Positions 23,455 to 35,257 of a DNA stretch of 64,000 nucleotides are shown piece after piece. Source of the DNA: Saturnia japonica. Taxonomy: Eukaryota; Arthropoda; Insecta; Lepidoptera; Saturniidae. Every line of letters begins with the position of its first letter. The first letter of the stretch is position 1. The position numbers and the translations under genes are program-made. The notes under the pieces are model-generated. The model was not told where the DNA came from. It made no database searches and was given only the letters and a program-made list of their open reading frames with translations. Location of the stretch: positions 1-64,000 of the forward strand of contig CM065318.1 in the NCBI GenBank assembly GCA_033032175.1, written 5' to 3'.

Positions 23455-23601
23455 TAGACAGATCGGTCGGCTCGGTTACGTTTGTTAGTGAAAGTTTTGT
23501 TTCATTTTCGAGTGAGCTTGTGCGATATCGCACACCTCAGGACCCCGTATCGAGCACTTCGGATCAGCAAGAATAATCGCCACGAGGCGGGCATCCGGCG
23601 T

Positions 23602-23630
23602 CTTATAGGATTTTTTAGAAATCCTATAAG
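23602..23630. repeat. Perfect hairpin, 12-bp arms, 5-nt loop
   Basis: CTTATAGGATTT (23602-23613) and AAATCCTATAAG (23619-23630) are exact reverse complements around TTTAG. The structure is isolated; it could be part of an LTR or a transposon end. Confidence 0.8.
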
Positions 23631-23810
23631 ATTAACAAACCCGTCCAAACCGGGTTGACGTCACTCGCCCTATCGACGCGTGTGACGTGCTGCGTACCCA
23701 ACAATTCCATATTATCGATTGAAAATGTTAGGAAAGTAAATTTTGATAATGTGATCGAATATTTTAGCAAAATAAAGTCAGGTAAGCACATTGAATATTT
23801 TTTGTTTTAT

Positions 23811-25261
23811 TTGGGGGTGCTCAATAGATAATCGCCCCAGGTGCCAACCCATGCTACGCCGCCACTGATTCGCATCGTAATGCTGAGTATGAGAAACGTG
23901 AAAAGCTCTTTCTTTCAGACCTATCAGTGATTACATAGTGCTTGCTCTTTTGCACGTTGCAGTAACGCTGGCAGACTATTGCCATTGTTAAGAATAACAA
24001 AGGATAATCGACAGTATAATTTATTCATAGTGTGTTCAATAATTTATTATACATTGCGTAGGAATAATGCATTACATTATTCGTTATTGTAATAATTACC
24101 ATCTCTGAACTAGGGATGCTAAAAGAAAGGGGATTTGAAGAGAAAGAGAGAGAGTGTATGTTTTTATCAGGGACAGTAAAGTCAATATAGGCTTTTGTAG
24201 GCTAGGCACAGAAAGTAACAGTATATTACAAAAGGGGTATTGAATTACTTTTTTTATTTTTCATGTAATTTTATTTAAAAAATAAAAGACTACACTTATT
24301 ATTTTAAGTACTTAAATAGTCAAATACAGCTGTTGACTGTAGAGTTCTTCAGAGGACTCTGAAATTAAACTTTATCAAATTATGTGATTCAAAAGTATTA
24401 AATTACTACTACTAGTAGTACTAATTACATTAATATAAAAGTACCTAGCTGGAAAACATAGCTAAATTATTTACCTAAAATGTATTTTTTGCCAGCTGCC
24501 AAGTCTCAAAATGTAGCTAAATCTAGCTAAAAAGTGGCAAAAGTTGCAACACTGGGATGTAAGTGGTGCTGGTAACCTGGTTATTGGTCTATGCTGGTAA
24601 TGTCTATGCTGATAACAAAGAAAATAAATTGGCACATATTGTTGCCAAATGACAATCTCACATTCACCTGACTCTAACCCAGAATCCCCCAAAATCCCTC
24701 TAAAAAATAAAATCCCCTAACACATATTTTTTATTAAAGTAACTAGCTGTGCCCCACGGTTTCACCCGTGTTTTAATCCGACAAACACTGCTCTGCCAAC
24801 AACTCTGTCCACATGGTATTACGTATGTAGCGGGGACGAGGAACGTGTTCTGTGCACACGCGGCACTGTACTGACTGGACACTGGAAAAGTTTTGTCTCT
24901 GGTAGGCTTGAGACAGGTGTTAATACACGGTGCGAGCTTACCAATACGTAAACCGGGTACGGACCGTAATATCCGATACATACCTAAAAGGTATTAGTAC
25001 ATCATCTATTCGGGCCGTAATTAGCTGCACGGAGGTGTGACTTTGGCGACGTAGAACAAATGGGCTGGGTCGCTGGCGGGTGGAAGATTTCTTGAAGTAA
25101 GCATGTACACCAAATTCAAGCCGATGTATTTCTTCACACAATACAAATCGGAGATCGCCGGTTACAATAAAAATGTTCTTAACGCACTAGGCTCGGAGGT
25201 TTCTTGCTGACGCACAGTGTCTTGAGGCTTCTTTTTGCTGTAAGCGTTTGACTTCCTGGGT
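23811..25261. other. Intergenic with a probable minus-strand short retroelement (24745-24985)
   Basis: At 24745-24775 the plus strand reads 'actagctgtgccccacggtttcaccc', the reverse complement of the common lepidopteran short-element 3' tail (also near 6262, 52540 and 56450). The adjacent GC-richer block up to about 24985 is probably its body, read on the minus strand. The rest shows nothing I can identify. Confidence 0.45.
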
Positions 25262-26045
25262 GTTTTTTTATAAATTCTGACTGACTATATTGTTAGCCAT
25301 AAGAGCTCTGAAGCCTCAGACGGCTTTTCTATTTTCACCGTGACTTGGGGTCGAGCGCTTAAGACACTCAGCCGCAAAAGTATAGACAACTTGCTCAAGG
25401 GTACCTAAGTGGCCGGACCTCGGCTTGGGCAGTTGTCTCGATTGCAATTAAGTCGCGATCTGGCTAATTCCCAACTAATACAATTCGAGCTAACTAACAT
25501 ATACATTTATACATGTTCCCCGCCTCCTGGGAGTATGTATTTAGTGATCTGAGTATTTCGACACTAACTAGCGTAAAGAAAGAAAAAAGGCCCTTACAGA
25601 AGTTACAGACTTTATGTGCCTATGTGGTGTGCACGTATGTATATACATATGTGTGTAATATTGTATTTGTGTAGCTAAGTGATGCACATGTAGTGTCACT
25701 TGCATCGCGAGGGCGGCTGCCAGACTCAAGGGCTTCACACCGAGGAACGGACCTAGGCTTGAGTTGCCGTTAGAGAGGGTGGGGTGGAGTCGTTAGAGAG
25801 GGTGGGGTGGAGTATTTGAGAGGGTGGGGTGGAGTATTTGAGAGGGTGGGGTGGAGTATTTGAGAGGGTGGGGTGGAGTCAAAAAAGACTGCAAGTGTAC
25901 GATGAGCTGACTCGGAAAATTTGTGTGTGATGTGCTCCGTGAGGCGGTGCACTTGATGAGTGCAAGAACGTCTAGCACGGAAACCGAACTGCTCAGGCGG
26001 ATAGAGGTTGTTCTCCTCTATTACGCACTTGAGACGGTTCAGAAA
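25262..26045 (-). mobile_element. Internally deleted, 5'-truncated Jockey-clade LINE copy
   Basis: Read on the minus strand, it starts in the RT (LNRLKCVIEENNLYPPEQ, FGFRARRSCTHQVHRLTEH). It then jumps to the very end of ORF2 and the 3' UTR of the family seen at 1-5156, ending in an A run (plus-strand T7 near 25262-25270). About 1.1 kb of RT is deleted. The junction is occupied by a tandem array (25769-25880). The copy is diverged from the full-length one throughout the 3' UTR. Confidence 0.85.
25769..25880. repeat. 22-23-bp tandem array (5 copies) at the LINE deletion junction
   Basis: The unit 'gagagggtggggtggagtatt' is repeated five times on the plus strand. It matches the 'cgtccaccctctttagcgg' end of the ORF2 coding region in the full-length LINE, so the array grew from element sequence at the site of the internal deletion. 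Confidence 0.85.
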
Positions 26046-27733
26046 AACAATCAACCTAGTACGAGACGGATTCACGCAACGAGAGTTCTGTAATTATACA
26101 GCCACATTCACTAAAATAATTAGGTAACATTACTGAAGAAAGCACCGAACAATTATATCGAAAAGATGAACTATATTAAGAGACAAATCTAACTTTGCCG
26201 TTAGAAAACTGTTGTTCCCATACATCAACATGCCGCGTTCAGTTTACCAATTGTAAAAAACTTTGTAATCACACCTTTTTTTTTTGTGATGTACTTAATT
26301 ACAAATTTATGGTTATCGGACTATCCTTTACTTATGCTTTTTGACATTACTTCTTGCCAAATTCCATGATTCTGGGTTTTTTTAGTAGCCTGGCAAATTA
26401 GCAGTACTGTCCCTGATGGTGAGCACAGTACAGTCCTAACACGACGGCGAACACCGAGAGATCCCAATCCATCAACATTTGCCGCTCTCATGCTTCCCTG
26501 CATACAATAACTGGATATAATAATAATAATGTTTATTTCAGATAATTATAAATAATTATGCACAGACGGATCCCGAAACGCGACACGCAAAAGCAAGTCA
26601 CAATGACGGGCATTCACCACAAGCATGGTGGTCGCGACCCACTCGTGCAAAATAACCCTACCACCCCGCTATCGCCATCTCCTCGTTCGGTACCCAGTAG
26701 GGTGCATCACGTGCAGGTGAGGTTGGCTTCGCCGTCTCTGTGTTGAAGATATAATTCGACGACCCCTTAGACGGGAAGTATCCTATAGGTTTTTATTTCC
26801 TGTGCTATCGTTAAAATATACGGCATAAATGGTCGATGGATTGATAGCTTTGACTTAGAAGTTTAATTTATTCACAGCTCTAAGGGATTGCAGAGCTGAG
26901 TATTTAATATTAATTTCAACTTGATACCTCCACGCGCTCCTATGGGCCTTGACAAACAAACTGACGGACAACGAAATGATCCTATAAGGGTTCCTTTTGA
27001 GGTACGGAAACCTAAAAACGAACAATCCCAAATGTGTATATAAATTGTTTTGTGCAGTGTGTACGGCAAAACACGCACAGGAGACATGCCAATTGCCTGG
27101 TACCAGTACGCAGTACGCAGTTCTGTCAACAAGCCTGCGCGGCCACTCCTCCATAGGCTCCTCAGTAGGCTCAGCTTGTTACCATCTTGGAGTAGGTACA
27201 GGTGAGATTGTGGCCAAACGCTGAAATCTACATAACATACACTAATTTTTTTTTCTTTTATTTGTCACTTTTCTTCAAGCACTCAGAGCTAAAGTGGTGG
27301 TCCAACTGCCGTATGAGATCCGTGTGATTGTGGGCAAAGTATGTAGCATGTCACGGGTGCGACGCGATCTATAGTCGTACAAGTTCGTGCGCGACCGTCC
27401 TATCAGTACGGCACAAGCGGCAAGCCACGGTGCCACGCGATCAATAGTACAGAAGTCAAACCAGTTTTGTTATATTCGCCACGACATTAAATAATGAATA
27501 CTAAAATTTTAGCTAGGCCAGCTATTTGGGATTCTGATCATCCATTTCACAAATACATACAAGTAGTAAAGAGATTGAGAAAATATATAAACACAACAAT
27601 TTCGAAATATTATATCTTGAACCAAAAAACTAATGCTCTCCAAGCAATATCGAGATAATATTGACTTTAACATTTCGCACTCAGGTCTATGCTAGTCGCG
27701 GCAGTAAACGCCATTGCACGTGGCGCGGCGGTG
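26046..27733. other. Intergenic, no gene recognised
   Basis: It contains a 'ggatcctataagggttccttttgaggtacggaa'-type dispersed repeat near 26975-27010 (reads 'gatcctataagggttccttt') and simple A/T runs. Nothing here supports a host gene. Confidence 0.35.
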
Positions 27734-27738
27734 CGGCG

Positions 27739-28320
27739 CACAGTGGGCTGAAATCGGAGCCTCCCTTTCATAGGATTTTAGAAAAATTAAATATGTTATT
27801 TCATAGTTTTAAATATACAGTTTTGTCAAAACAGTCATATCATTGTATAATTTAGCAATTTCAAGCTTTATTTTTACCTTCTACACCATATAATATGGAC
27901 TTGTAAATTTCAAATGTATGAAAATGGATTTTCTTTTCCTCATAACTTTTTTGTGTTTATAGTCGTAAAGACGAAAATTATACATGTCGTTACTGGGGTG
28001 GTAATGAACCCTTAGGACCTTTCACCTTGACCCCGGGCGTCCCCGTTCAACAGATATTTGTTGATGAAAATTTCATACTTTGATGACATTGTATGGAGGT
28101 GAAATCATCAATCTGTAGGTTTATTTTCGACCTGAATGCTACAGGTATCGATTAATAAAGTTACCCCTGATTTACCCTACCGCTTCGTTTTCATTATCTT
28201 TCAAAAATACAATTCAGAATTAGTTTAAAAAATTCAATATACCTATTTTTCTTTATTAAAAGTTGTACATTACCTATACATTTGGACTATCTACTTAAAT
28301 TAACACAGATTATCATTAAT
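27739..28320 (+). repeat. Transib left terminal inverted repeat
   Basis: It matches the reverse complement of 35245-35822 along about 580 bp with scattered differences. Landmarks include 'atcggagcctccctttcatagg', 'ggtggtaatgaacccttagg' and 'taccctaccgcttcgtttt'. Most described Transib elements have much shorter terminal repeats. Confidence 0.88.
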
Positions 28321-28332
28321 AAATTACCAATT

Positions 28333-28800
28333 TAGCAATTTCAAGCTTTATTTTTACCTTATATACTAAATAATATTGACTTGTAAATTTTATATGTATG
28401 AAAATGAACTTGCCCTTCTTCATAACTTTTTTTGTTTTCAATTATAAAGCTGAAACTTATACGTATTGTTACCGAGGTGGTAACGAACCCTTAGGCCCTT
28501 TGACATTGAGCCCAGGCGTCCCCGTTCAAAAGATATGAATTAATGAAAAATGCATAATTACAATTAGGCACCATTTTCTTTGAAATTGAATTCACTACCA
28601 GTAGACATATTGTCAATTTTAGTACCTAGTATAGCTATTGATAAAATAAGAGTTATTTAAAATCATGCCAATGCCTAATTTACTCATTACCTACCATCAA
28701 AAATTCGTTTTGAAACTTCAATAAATCTATTTTTATTTATTAATTAAGTCGTACATTACCTATAAATTTTAAGTACCTTATTTATTAAGCTATAAACTAC
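28333..28800 (+). repeat. Second, diverged copy of the sub-terminal segment (direct repeat)
   Basis: From about 28333 the sequence again reads 'tttagcaatttcaagctttatttttacctt...' as at 27854, then 'ggtggtaacgaacccttaggccc' and '...gtacattacctataaat'. It is offset about 484 bp from the first copy. It looks like a tandem duplication of the inner part of the left terminal repeat. Confidence 0.75.
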
Positions 28801-29149
28801 TACTTTTGTTCATTATTTTTGTTTCACATTTTTAGCAAAATATTTTGGTTTTGCTAATTAGGGCAATTAGTTTATTTGTTTTGCTGTACATTGTTATTGT
28901 TGTTTTTGTAGTAGTTGTTGGTGTATAGATTAGTTCTAGAGATCGATTATGATTCTAAATGAAAGTGGTAAAAATACCATAAGTAATTATATTTCATTTC
29001 ATAAATCATCAAAAATCCGTACCCTAAAGTTACCCAGCGTTCATTTTAATTTGTTCAATATGGAAGGACTGGTGTAAAATATCGACATTTTTGTGTTCAT
29101 GAAGCAGAATTCTTTTGATGCAGATAAATTATTTCAAAGATTGTAAATT

Positions 29150-29919
29150 TCTGTGAATTTTGCTCTGTCTAAAGAAGAAAAGACCGAACTTAAATCGTTT
29201 TGTGCAACTTATTCAAGTAATCTTAAACGAAAATGGAAATCGGCTAATTATACAGGAAGTAATTTTTTACAAAAGTTTGCAGAGTGGTTAGACATAGATA
29301 TCAAGTGGCCAGCATTTATTGAAACATACATTGATAAGTTGAGAGATGAAGATGCATCAACGAATATTTCCTTAGCATTACTACCTAGTACATCAGTAGA
29401 ATACACTGTACCTGATAGTGTATTTTTGTCATCTAAAACAAACCCAAACAAACAATGTTGATGAAGAACTCATCAGGAGATTTGCGGTGATTCTTCAGGT
29501 AGTCTCATGTGGAAAAGTTCCGGCAATGTTGTTCTAAAACAGCTCATAAATATGTCGAGTTATATCAGTGGTATTATATGCCTTGTAGCGTGCATAAATT
29601 ACTCATGCATGATGCAGATATAATTGAGCATAATAACTATATCCCAATTGGCAAACTTTCTGCAGAGGCTTCTGAAGCACGCAATAAAGATTTTAGAGTA
29701 TTCCACTCGAGAAAAATTAGTAGAATTGCAACAAATGAGGATATTATCCATAGTTTGTTAATAACTTCTGACCCATACCTGTCCAGCATCAGACCTAAGA
29801 TAAGTCAACTTAGCCATAAACCGCTATCAGATAAAGCTAAATTGTTATTGGTAAATTCTACATCAGATAAAGAAAATATAGAGTTTGTAGATGTAAGAAA
29901 TTTGTGTGACTCTGAGTAA
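29150..29919 (+). pseudogene. Transib transposase remnant, catalytic core deleted
   Basis: Two frames remain. The first (29153-29461) has an N-terminal region KRKWKSANYTGSNF, KFAEWLDIDIKWP resembling the N-terminal domain of insect Transib-like proteins. The second (29509-29919) has the family's C-terminal region WYYMPCSVHKLLMH, IPIGKLSAEASEARNKDFR, HSRKISRIATNEDI and SDPYLSSI. In the intact family several hundred residues with the DDE triad separate these parts; here fewer than 50 bases do. It is therefore an internal deletion derivative. Confidence 0.8.
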
Positions 29920-30278
29920 TGTATGAGTGTAATTAAGTAGGTATCATCGGAACTATATGTATATCATAATTTTGTTATAAAATATTTTTATATATTTGGA
30001 ATTTACATTTACATCATCTATTTAGAGGTACTGTTGAAATCGATTAGTTAAAATGAATATAAGATCTCATGTTATTTACACTGCTTTCATTTAGAATCCT
30101 AATCTAGCCCCAGAAATAACTGTTTAATCTTTTATGATAAACATCAATATCAACGAAAGAAATAAACTAATTACCCTTGTAAGCGCTTACATTTGGTCCT
30201 ATCGAACGCGAATTATCCACATAAAATTAGTCGTGATCATTTATTGTGTGCGGGAGGTAGATAAACTTATTTTACAAA

Positions 30279-31742
30279 ATGCCTTCTGAACCACGAAACG
30301 AACGTAAATTGCAAAAATTGCAGAATAAGATTACAGTTTTGTTTGAGAGGTTACAACAGATATATGATTTAATCGCGGAAATTGGTAATAATGATGAAAA
30401 AATTGAGGAGTTTTTAGCGGATAGTTTTACGATTGACACCTTACGAAATGATTTTATGGCAGCCGTTCAGGAACGAAGTGATTTTGAATTAACATTATCG
30501 GATGGCCCCACATCTTCTTATAAAGTCGTCATTTCGTTTGAACAGTAGTAAAACCGTCGTTAAAATTACCACGATTAGAAATTTGTTCATTTGACGGTGA
30601 AAATGAGACTTGGCCTATTTTTTATGAGACATTCAAATCTGTTATTCACGATAACCCGGATCTAAGCGACGGTGAAAGAATTCAATATTTAATTGGTAGA
30701 TTAAAGGGCAAAGCCTTAAATATTTGCCAAGGTATTTTACCCACTGTATTTTCAAAATTATAGTGTTGTGTGGAAAGCCTTGGTGAATAAATACAATGAC
30801 AAAAAGATATTGGCCGCTTCGTATTTAGATAAATTACTTAACTTGCCAAATGTAGGTGAAAATTCTCCTTCACAATTAGAAGAATTTATAGATAAGTTTT
30901 CATCTCTGTACTCCGCTTTAAAACTAATTACACTTGAAAAGCTTGGAGGATTTCATATTTATTCACCTTGCGTGCAAAAAAGTGGGGTTTGAAACTGTAA
31001 AATCGTTTGAGCTTAAATTCGACGATTCCGAAAATAATTCAACTTGTACGGAATTCATCGATTTTGTTAGAAATCAATCTCACATTTTACAACGCGCTCA
31101 TAATGTGGCGGGCGCGAGTACAATCGCTACAAATACGAACGCGGGTCGGACTCAGGCACGTAAAAATAATAATACGGCATCGTCGCGGTCGTCAAATAGA
31201 TCGGGAGCGCGCACCTCCTTTAATAATGTTAAAAGTTTTGTAATGTACAGGAACATAATACGTGCTTATGTTGTGGGAAGAGTGATCATTATGACTTATC
31301 TCAATGCCCAAAATTCCTGTCTATGATCCCTAATGATCGTTACAAATTAGTTAAATCAAATAAATATTGTGTAAATTGTTTAAATAGCAAACACATAATC
31401 TTAAATTGCAAAGATCCCAGACGTTGTACTGAATGCAATCGCAGTCACCATAGCTTGTTACATTTTCCTAATAGTAAGACAGTATCCACTAATATCGCTA
31501 TGGAACATACAAATACAGCGATAGTACCACAGTCGCGGTCGGGGAGTGCGGCTCGCGCTTCTGTACACGTCCCTGCCGCGAGCGCCGTCTCGCTCTGTGC
31601 CGTGGGTGAGTGTACTGCCGCCGCACCGGTGGCCGTGAGTTCGAGTCCCTCGTCTTCTGTCTTGCTCGGTACCGCGCAATGTCACGCTGTAGACTCCGAG
31701 GGAAATATATTTGTTTTGCGAGCGTTGATAGATAGTGCGTAG
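30279..31742 (+). pseudogene. BEL/Pao gag to protease start, several lesions
   Basis: The start ATG at 30279 opens MPSEPRNERKLQKLQNKIT. After stops at 30546-30551 the gag continues in another frame (LPRLEICSFDGENETWP, DGERIQYLIGRLKGKAL), then KYNDKKILAASYLDKLL and zinc knuckles CX2CX4HX4C (CVNCLNSKHIILNC) and CX2CX3HX4H (CTECNRSHHSLLH). The protease motif ALIDSA is followed at once by TAG (31740-31742), where the family normally continues DSGSQ or similar. At least three frame disruptions are visible. Confidence 0.85.
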
Positions 31743-33242
31743 CAAAAAGATCTTATAACGAATGAATGTTGTAAAAGATTAAATTTAAAATTAAATGTGT
31801 CGCAGAGTAAATATGTGTCGGGTGTTGGTGACGTCACCAATCCTGTATTAGGAGTTACCTGCCTGACCATTCGGTCTCGCTTCGATGATTCGGTTAGGTT
31901 CACTATAAAACCGGTGGTCGTCAATCGTATCACCAATGAATTACCTACCGCGAAGATAGACACGGCGCGTCTGGATTATTTAAATAATATTCCTTTGGCT
32001 GATTGTAATTATTACACGCCCGCGAATATTGATCTCATATTGGGAACGGATTTATTTGCTCGAATCTTAGGTCCGAATTCGATATCGCGTGCGTCCGATG
32101 AACCTGTCACGATTGAAACCTTATTAGGTTATATAATAATCGGTCAGGCCCCGGTCTTTAACCCCGTGTGTAATATTGTTCGTTCGTATTGTACTATGGA
32201 CGAATCATTCGAAAATTGCCTGAATCGATTTTTCGAATTGGAAGAGGTACCTAATGTGCCTAATTGCCTAACTGTAGACGAACAAGCCTGCGAAAAATAT
32301 TACTACGATACCACTCGCCGCGAGTCGAACGGGCAATACATCGTATCGTTGCCGTTTAAAGACGATACCTCTGTTTTAGGAGACTCGATGCGCGCGGCCG
32401 AACGTAGGTTCTTATCTTTGGAACGTAAATTATTGTCTAATACCGCCATGAAATTAGAATATGACTATTGTCATAAAGAATACCTTCAGAAAAATTATAT
32501 GTATCCCGTAGGTAGTATTTCTGATATTGGCTCTAATAATAATCAATACGTGATACCTCAAGGCTTTGCGGACGCGTCAGAGCGCGCCTACGGTGGCGTG
32601 ATATATCTACATGTATATACGCCGAATGAACATCGATGCGTCACTAATTTAGTATGTGCAAAATCGAGAGTAGCACCTTCTAAAACTGTTATTAGTCTAG
32701 CTAGGATGGAGTTATGCGCTAATGTAATACTAGCCAAACTGATGCGTATAGTTATCGATACCTATGCTAATCGTTGTCAGATATCCAATATTCACGCGTT
32801 TACTGACAGTACAGTAGCACTCGCTTGGATTCATTCGTTTCCTACCCGATGGCAGACCTTTGTGGCCAACAGAATCTCGAAAATTCATAATGAGCTGAAT
32901 CCGCGACACTTCCATCATATTAGTGGGAAAGAAAATCCAGCAGATTGCCTCTCTAGGGGACTAACTCCCGCTCAGTTACTTGAGCACCCCCTCTGGTTCA
33001 GTGGGCCCTCATTCTTTCGACTGCCTGGCACCGAATGGCCAATAAATCGCTTTGATCCCGCTAATGTAGAGGATGAAGTACCCGAATTGAAGGTCAATAT
33101 CCTCGCTACTACAGACAGCGCCTCTCAAACTTCTACTCCGGTCTTTTGTGCTCTCGCCACTAGAGTGTCCTCGTGGTCTAGATTACTGCGAAAAGTGATC
33201 TATGTCTTTCGGTTTGTAAAAAGATTCCTAAAAATTTTATAA
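31743..33242 (+). pseudogene. BEL/Pao pol: protease, truncated RT fused in frame to RNase H
   Basis: This is the same frame as the preceding segment, separated from it only by the TAG. The protease domain contains LILGTDLFARILG. The RT N-terminal part (ESNGQYIVSLPFK, AERRFLSLERKL) ends near 32563 at NNQYVIPQ. It is followed directly by GFADASERAYGGVIYL, the RNase H start, so the RT palm with the YVDD-type motif is absent. RNase H continues with LARMELCANV, FTDSTVALAWIH and HHISGKENPADCLSRG. The frame ends at 33242; the integrase follows in a different frame. Confidence 0.85.
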
Positions 33243-33249
33243 TTTCTCA

Positions 33250-34597
33250 TTTTAATCAAGCCGAAAAATACATAATCAAAGACCTTCAAAAAATTCACTT
33301 TGCTGATGAGATCAAAATGGCACAGTGCGGAAAGAAGTTGCCCCGCGCTTTTTTGAAGCTTAATGCTTTTTTGAAAGATGGCATCTTCAGGGTAGGTGGT
33401 CGTCTGGTTAATGCGGCTTTGGATTATGACAGCCAACATCCCATATTACTCCCTCGGAAAGACCACATAGTAAACTTAATTATTGATTATTATCACCAAA
33501 AATATCTACACACCGGACCTCAATTATTGATGTATTTATTGCGACAGAAGTATTGGATTTTATCTGCTCGCAATATTGTACGTAAACGAGTGCAACAATG
33601 TACAATCTGTTTTAAGGCTAATCCGAAAAATACTGTGCCTTTTATGGCGGATTTACCGGCTGCTAGGGTCCAGGAAGCTAAAGTGTTCTGTCATACTAGC
33701 ATGGACTACGATGGTCCCTTGTATATATTGCCATATCGTCGTCGTGGTGTGCATAGTATTAAGGCGTACATATGCTTATTTGTATGTTTCGTAACAAAAG
33801 CGGTACATCTGGAATTAGCGACAGATTTAAGTACGGAGGCGTTTTTAAATGCATTGAAAAGATTTATATCGAGACGCGATCTCGTAGCAGTTCTTTATTC
33901 GGATAACGGCACGAATTTCATAGGTGCAAAGTCATACCTTGACGAAATGTACCAGCTGTTAGAATCTGAACATTATAAAGACAAATTCGCTAACGTGGCG
34001 CGTGATAATAGAATAGAAATAAAATTCCATCCACCACTGAGTCCACATTTTAATGGATTAGCAGAGAGCAATGTCAAAAGTGTTAAAACCCATCTCGCTA
34101 AAGTGGTAGGAAAAATACTACTAACGTCCGAAGAAATGATTACCGTACTCACTCAAATTGAGGCAATTCTCAATTCGCGTCCGCTATCAGTGCTAAGTAG
34201 CGACCCCGCGGAACCCCTAGCATTGACTCCTGCGCATTTTCTAGTTATGACCCCATTAAAGTCATTACCGTCGGAAGATTTGAGCAATGAGAAAGTTCCG
34301 CTTCTTCAAAGAAAACGCTTAGTTGACTATTTAGTTCAATCCTTTTGGAAACGATGGAAAATCGAATACCTGAATACTATACAGGTTCGAAATAAATGGT
34401 TAACTCCGAGTGCGCCCGTTCAGCGGGGGACGGTTGTTCTGCTTAAATCAGACAACAGTGCTCCGTTGGATTGGCCCTTAGGTGTAATAGAATGGACGTT
34501 TCCTGGTAAAGATGGCGTTTCGCGTGTCGTAGACGTTAAAACTAAATCCGGAATCTATCGCCGACCCGTGGTGAAAGTATTCCCCTTGCCTAATTAG
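33250..34597 (+). pseudogene. BEL/Pao integrase region
   Basis: An open frame (33317-34597, readable from about 33250) contains a zinc-binding N-terminus (DYYHQKYLHTGPQ, CTICFKA), the catalytic core with the first Asp (MDYDGPLY), YSDNGTNFIGA and GLAESNVKSVKTHL with the catalytic Glu, and a C-terminal domain (WPLGVIEWTFPG, RPVVKVFPLP). The usual GLWE is GLAE here. It is intact as a frame but is separated from pol by a frameshift and lacks its partner RT. Confidence 0.88.
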
Positions 34598-34779
34598 TAA
34601 TTAATAATATTAACCCATTTCAATACAGTCCACTAATTTATAGTTCGTTAGATTATTATATTTAAATAAATATTAATTGAATAATACACAATAATGGTTC
34701 GTGTAGACTAAGTTAAATAAAATACTTATATTCTACTGTTAGATCTTGAAGGATAATTATCCTGTCAAGCCCGGGGGGA

Positions 34780-35000
34780 TGTTAAGGCTAAAAGGCGCAT
34801 ACGACGATCATATGCACAATGATACAGCACCTATCCTTTTTCCTCGTATCTGTCTATCCTTGTGTACCCCCTACCTTTTCGCCGACGTCAGTTCGCTTTT
34901 AAAATTGCAACGGCAAACACAGAGTGACTGCGGTATTTAATTAAAATAAACTTTACTTCAAAAAACTGGAATAAATTATCGTGCATGGTGCGTGGTGACA
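34780..35000 (+). repeat. Probable 3' LTR of the BEL/Pao element
   Basis: It begins TGTTAAGG directly after a polypurine tract and contains an AATAAA-like signal near 34945. Its right end is not defined, and no second copy is present in the window for comparison. Confidence 0.5.
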
Positions 35001-35044
35001 CAGAAGTGAACACAAGAGGAGGCCTCCAAAGTGCGTAAAAGCTG

Positions 35045-35257
35045 TTGTTCGGTGAGTCCCTTTTTTCTCCATTCTATAAATTCCAGTATTCCGTGGCATT
35101 GTGCATATATTGTAATCGACCAGGGAAATTGCACCCAACCAACAATCCGGCTAGTTTTATGAAAGAAAACGAACCAGCGCTTACAACCCTAATTAGTAAA
35201 ATCAATACATTTTGGTACAAATGTGGAACAAAAACAATCAAGAATAGTAGCAGGTAA
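35045..35257 (+). other. Small unassigned ORF with a CxxC motif between BEL and the right repeat
   Basis: The 70-codon frame reads CIYCNRPGKLHPTNNP and ISKINTFWYKCGTK. It is preceded by a 'ggtgagtc' and lies between the BEL 3' end and the Transib right inverted repeat. It may be a scrap of Transib or BEL coding sequence or chance. I do not recognise it. Confidence 0.25.

Larger units (their letters stand above)
22690..23810. repeat. Unclassified repeat-like region with 48-bp tandem repeats and a hairpin
   Basis: An A/T-rich stretch of 'tatagaata' variants (22720-23160) leads into a GC-richer block. Within it are three 48-bp tandem repeats (from 23311, 23359 and 23407) and a perfect 12-bp-arm hairpin (23602-23630). 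The composition contrast suggests a solo LTR or other mobile-element terminus, but I cannot name the family or its borders. Confidence 0.45.
30180..35000 (+). mobile_element. BEL/Pao LTR retrotransposon, internally deleted, inside the Transib
   Basis: Gag, protease, RNase H and integrase parts follow in the BEL/Pao order from about 30279 to 34597. A purine-rich tract (CCGGGGGGA) at 34771-34779 precedes TGTTAAGG at 34780, the probable start of the 3' LTR. I could not find a matching 5' LTR to the left of 30279, so the left end is missing or different, and outer borders are approximate. Several stops and frameshifts inactivate it. Confidence 0.8.

Noticed and set aside
23264..23488. Protein with 16-residue repeats
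   Set aside because: The repeat is explained by the 48-bp DNA period, with no homologue, start context or continuation.
26558..26746. Small plus-strand gene
   Set aside because: A short frame with no domain, start context or splice signals; probably chance in a repeat fragment.
29920..30180. 5' LTR of the BEL/Pao element
   Set aside because: The sequence does not match the segment after 34780, so a 5' LTR cannot be claimed.
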